A stretch of DNA of 64,000 nt from Pseudoscleropodium purum (taxonomy: Eukaryota > Streptophyta > Bryopsida > Hypnales > Brachytheciaceae): NCBI GenBank assembly GCA_963969395.1, contig OZ017795.1, forward strand, positions 10,602,001 to 10,666,000. The letters are read 5' to 3'. A model generated the notes under the pieces. The model was not told the DNA's origin. It did not search any database and saw only the letters and a program-made list of their open reading frames with translations. The position numbers and the translations under genes were made by a program. Shown piece after piece: positions 62,651 to 64,000 of this stretch. Each line of letters opens with the position of its first letter. Within the stretch, counting starts at the first letter, position 1.

Positions 62651-63576
62651 TTAACCCCTAAAGAACTAGATTGAGTTTTTTGGCTGTATAGAATTTTTGG
62701 GCTAGTCATTGTGACTAGAAATTTCCATATTCTAGGCTGAAATTTTGATAGGTGGGAATGAGGAATATCTTTCATATGCAACAAATATGATGACATTTGG
62801 AAATAGGAGTCAAAAGTTATGGTCCAATATGTTGTTTGTTTCTCAACTTGGGCAGTTCCAACAAGATTAGAAAAATTCACTTTTTTCAAAAACAAAAACT
62901 TGAAGTTGATTTTCTATATTTTTATATGTGTGGAAAGCTTTGAATCATTCCATTTCCATCAATGAGTCAAAAATTATGAGGAATTTTAGTTTGTGGGCAG
63001 TTATCGATTTTGTATTCTAAAATAAACTTTGAAATTGTTTATTTCACTCAATTTTCAATATTTTTCAAAAAAAATAAAATCATAGAATGTTCATTGTTTA
63101 TAAGAACATTACAACCATGGAGATTGACATTTTTCAATTTCATAATTAATTCTTAACAATTTCGTATTTTGAATCATTCTCAATCTCTTTCTACTTACTA
63201 TTTTTTTCCTATATGTTGTACAATTCCAAATGACTTGAAAATTTTCAAGCATGTAAAAAACTTGCTTAGAAAAACTATGCCAAAGAACACCACCATTTTG
63301 AACATTTTTTCATAAAAAATTGAGCTTGTAAAGTGCAGCTGTCTAGTTTTTGTAAGGTTAAAAAAAGTTTTTTTGTCAATTCAAATGCTAATATCTTGCA
63401 ATCCACAATGGAAAGTTCTGAAATTTTTTCTACATCTTTTCAAATCATTTTTCTACAAGATCCCATGGTTATATATGTCAAAAAAAAAAAAATTCCAAAA
63501 ATTTGGTACTTGTATTGAAAATGGCAGTTTTTGAGTAGTTTAAAGGAAAATAGAGTCACGGAACTTTAAGGGTTAA
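62651..63576 (+). mobile_element. TTAA-ended element, family B copy 3 (926 bp)
   Basis: Starts TTAACCCCTAAAGAAC and ends ggaactttaagggttaa, with TTAA at both ends and ~17-bp inverted termini. The interior aligns with 22059-23000 (gtgcagctgtctagtttttg and gctaatatcttgcaatcc near 63330-63410). No transposase frame. Confidence 0.7.
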
Positions 63577-64000
63577 ATAGGCCAATAATTTGATAAAATA
63601 TCTCTATAAATTAGGATGAATTTCATCCAAGAAGAAATGATAAAGAAACAAGAATATGGATTTGTTCATCGTCTAGGGAGTGACCGTCAAAACTCTTAAG
63701 GGTTACTGGAGGCTCATTTTTTCAAGCAATTATAATGTCCCATTATTTTATTTCAATGAGATATTTGAATTGAGAATCAAATAAATGATTAGATGTCCGT
63801 CCATGCATTGCCAAAAGAAATTAATAAATAATAAATTGATTTATTATTATTAGATTGATCAAGTTTTAAGTTTTCTTGTTGGCAAGCGAGAGTAGGTTCC
63901 AACACACCAAAGAACACAACATTTGGATATTGTATGCAAAAGTTATGAAGTGTCAAAGTTTAAAATAGTAACCTTTTTTGATTGACAACGGAAGAGCCCA
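63577..64000. other. Right-edge AT-rich region
   Basis: No gene seen. 63881-63985 is the inverted copy of 59655-59757. Confidence 0.45.

Noticed and set aside
1..64000. CRISPR arrays, operons, bacterial or organellar genes
   Set aside because: Introns, composition and repeats are nuclear eukaryotic; direct repeats seen are minisatellites without spacer regularity. No tRNA or rRNA gene was recognised by eye.

Overview
The window looks like nuclear DNA of a land plant or close streptophyte relative. The coding sequences are split by GT-AG introns, the intact Rab GDI is of the plant type, and the membrane transporter resembles the plant OCT group. The intergenic DNA is very AT-rich and packed with degraded, non-autonomous repeats. 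I cannot name the species. A tandem hairpin locus resembles (from memory only) a moss microRNA family, which would fit a seed-free plant, but this is weak evidence.

Layout. 1-8.4 kb: gene-poor AT-rich DNA with two TTAA-ended elements and a long foldback. 8.4-13.0 kb: an intact 13-exon Rab GDP dissociation inhibitor gene (+). 13.9-17.9 kb: a tandem, intron-bearing, 3'-truncated GDI pseudogene (+) with several stops and frameshifts. 18-49 kb: no gene that I can support; dispersed repeat families, minisatellites, two GC-rich hAT-type MITEs with target-site duplications, and a near-perfect 227-bp-arm inverted repeat. 49.6-51.5 kb: a TATA box followed by three tandem ~300-bp units, each carrying the same 118-nt foldback and flanked by splice-like signals. 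This is best read as a spliced non-coding transcript with a microRNA-precursor-like cluster. 53.2-56.4 kb: a three-exon organic cation/carnitine transporter-like gene of the major facilitator superfamily (-). 56.4-58.9 kb: a moderately GC-rich flank with a possible promoter and first exon (-). 59-64 kb: AT-rich repeats, including a CACTA-type MITE and further TTAA-ended elements.

The two intact protein genes are unrelated: GDI recycles Rab GTPases between membranes and cytosol, and OCT moves organic cations across membranes. There is no operon-like or pathway clustering. The most unusual content is (i) the three-unit hairpin locus, (ii) a large set of elements ending TTAA-CCCCTAAA...TTTAGGGG-TTAA, a piggyBac-like signature unusual for a land plant, one of them with a recognisable empty-site counterpart in this window, and (iii) the GDI pseudogene, which shows mostly synonymous change despite being clearly dead.
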